Source of the DNA: UBA1046 sp964624395
GTDB lineage: Bacteria > Bacillota > Clostridia > Saccharofermentanales > DTU023
Assembly: GCA_964624395.1 (NCBI GenBank)
Contig: CAZUWY010000010.1
Location: 1-40,482 of the forward strand
DNA: 40,482 bases
Reading direction: 5' to 3'
Made by a program: the position numbers and the translations under genes. A model generated the notes under the pieces. That model worked only from the letters and a program-made list of their open reading frames with translations. It was not told the origin of the DNA and did not search any database. Shown in pieces: positions 40,355-40,482 of this stretch. Position 1 is the first letter of the stretch. Every line of letters begins with the position of its first letter.

Positions 40355-40482
40355 TTAGTCAAGAGGGACACAGTAAAGGAGCCAATAGCGTAGCTCTGTG
40401 ATGCAGCAGTTGTCATTGTTGCAGCGGTCGCAAAAATAATCTTCACCCACTATTTCAGTGTAAACACTAGGTTTCAGCTTTG
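40355..40482 (-). CDS. Possible C-terminal end of a cysteine-rich protein, cut by the window edge
   Basis: A minus-strand frame is open from the right edge for about 42 codons to TAA (complement of 40355-40357). It contains DYFCDRCNNDNCC, a cysteine-rich segment that might bind metal. No homology is recognised, and a frame this short could be chance. If real, it lies about 70 bases upstream of the rluA-family gene on the same strand. Confidence 0.3.
   Translation of the reverse strand, partial: KLKPSVYTEIVGEDYFCDRCNNDNCCITELRYWLLYCVPLD

Overview
The window looks like chromosome from an anaerobic, Gram-positive Bacillota (Clostridia-like) bacterium of moderate GC content. The main evidence is the gene order efp - asp23 - amaP - DUF2273 - nusB - xseA - xseB - ispA - dxs - nadK - argR - recN, a Firmicutes housekeeping block. 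Lipoprotein signals, Shine-Dalgarno-led genes, tRNAs with encoded CCA and two riboswitches agree. The sporulation genes that normally interrupt or follow this block (spoIIIA operon, spoIVB, spo0A) are absent, so the lineage is probably asporogenous. A genus cannot be named from this sequence alone.

Layout. 1-600: tRNA-Gly(TCC) and tRNA-Arg(TCT) with promoter and terminator. 605-2953 (minus): a promoter, a cobalamin riboswitch with its terminator, and a lipoprotein joining a DUF4430-like domain to a PQQ-like beta-propeller. 2992-4236 (minus): an ornithine cyclodeaminase/mu-crystallin family enzyme resembling 'tyramine oxidase subunit B'. 4394-7020: a CadC/SmtB-type repressor and a Zn/Cd P1B-ATPase. 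7184-13249: a coupled operon of a divergent type IIA topoisomerase pair and a membrane-anchored polysaccharide-deacetylase-like protein whose catalytic residues appear lost. 13245-14519: a complete IS30-family element with a 15-bp target duplication, inserted at the deacetylase stop codon. 14528-15124: a YqeG-type HAD phosphatase. 15446-19812: a DUF454 / NOSP / CydDC-like ABC operon behind two DtxR-like dyads. 20237-20938: a YgjP-type metallopeptidase. 21041-31729: the housekeeping block ending in deoD. 31770-36264: histidine degradation (hutH, ftcD, hutI, fchA; hutU missing). 36332-39251: a TPP-riboswitch-controlled thiXYZ transporter for a thiamine pyrimidine precursor. 39275-40285 (minus): an RluA-family pseudouridine synthase, followed by the edge of another minus-strand reading frame.

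How the genes fit together. Two vitamin-scavenging units (B12 and thiamine precursor) are each controlled by a riboswitch with a visible terminator and a plausible alternative pairing, which suggests vitamin salvage. The hut genes would turn histidine into glutamate, ammonia and a folate C1 unit, provided hutU lies elsewhere. The most novel candidates are the B12-regulated DUF4430/propeller lipoprotein, which could be a Gram-positive counterpart of surface B12 capture proteins, and the topoisomerase/pseudo-deacetylase operon. Hexanucleotide repeats, a dispersed hairpin repeat and an unusual IS30 insertion are further structural oddities.
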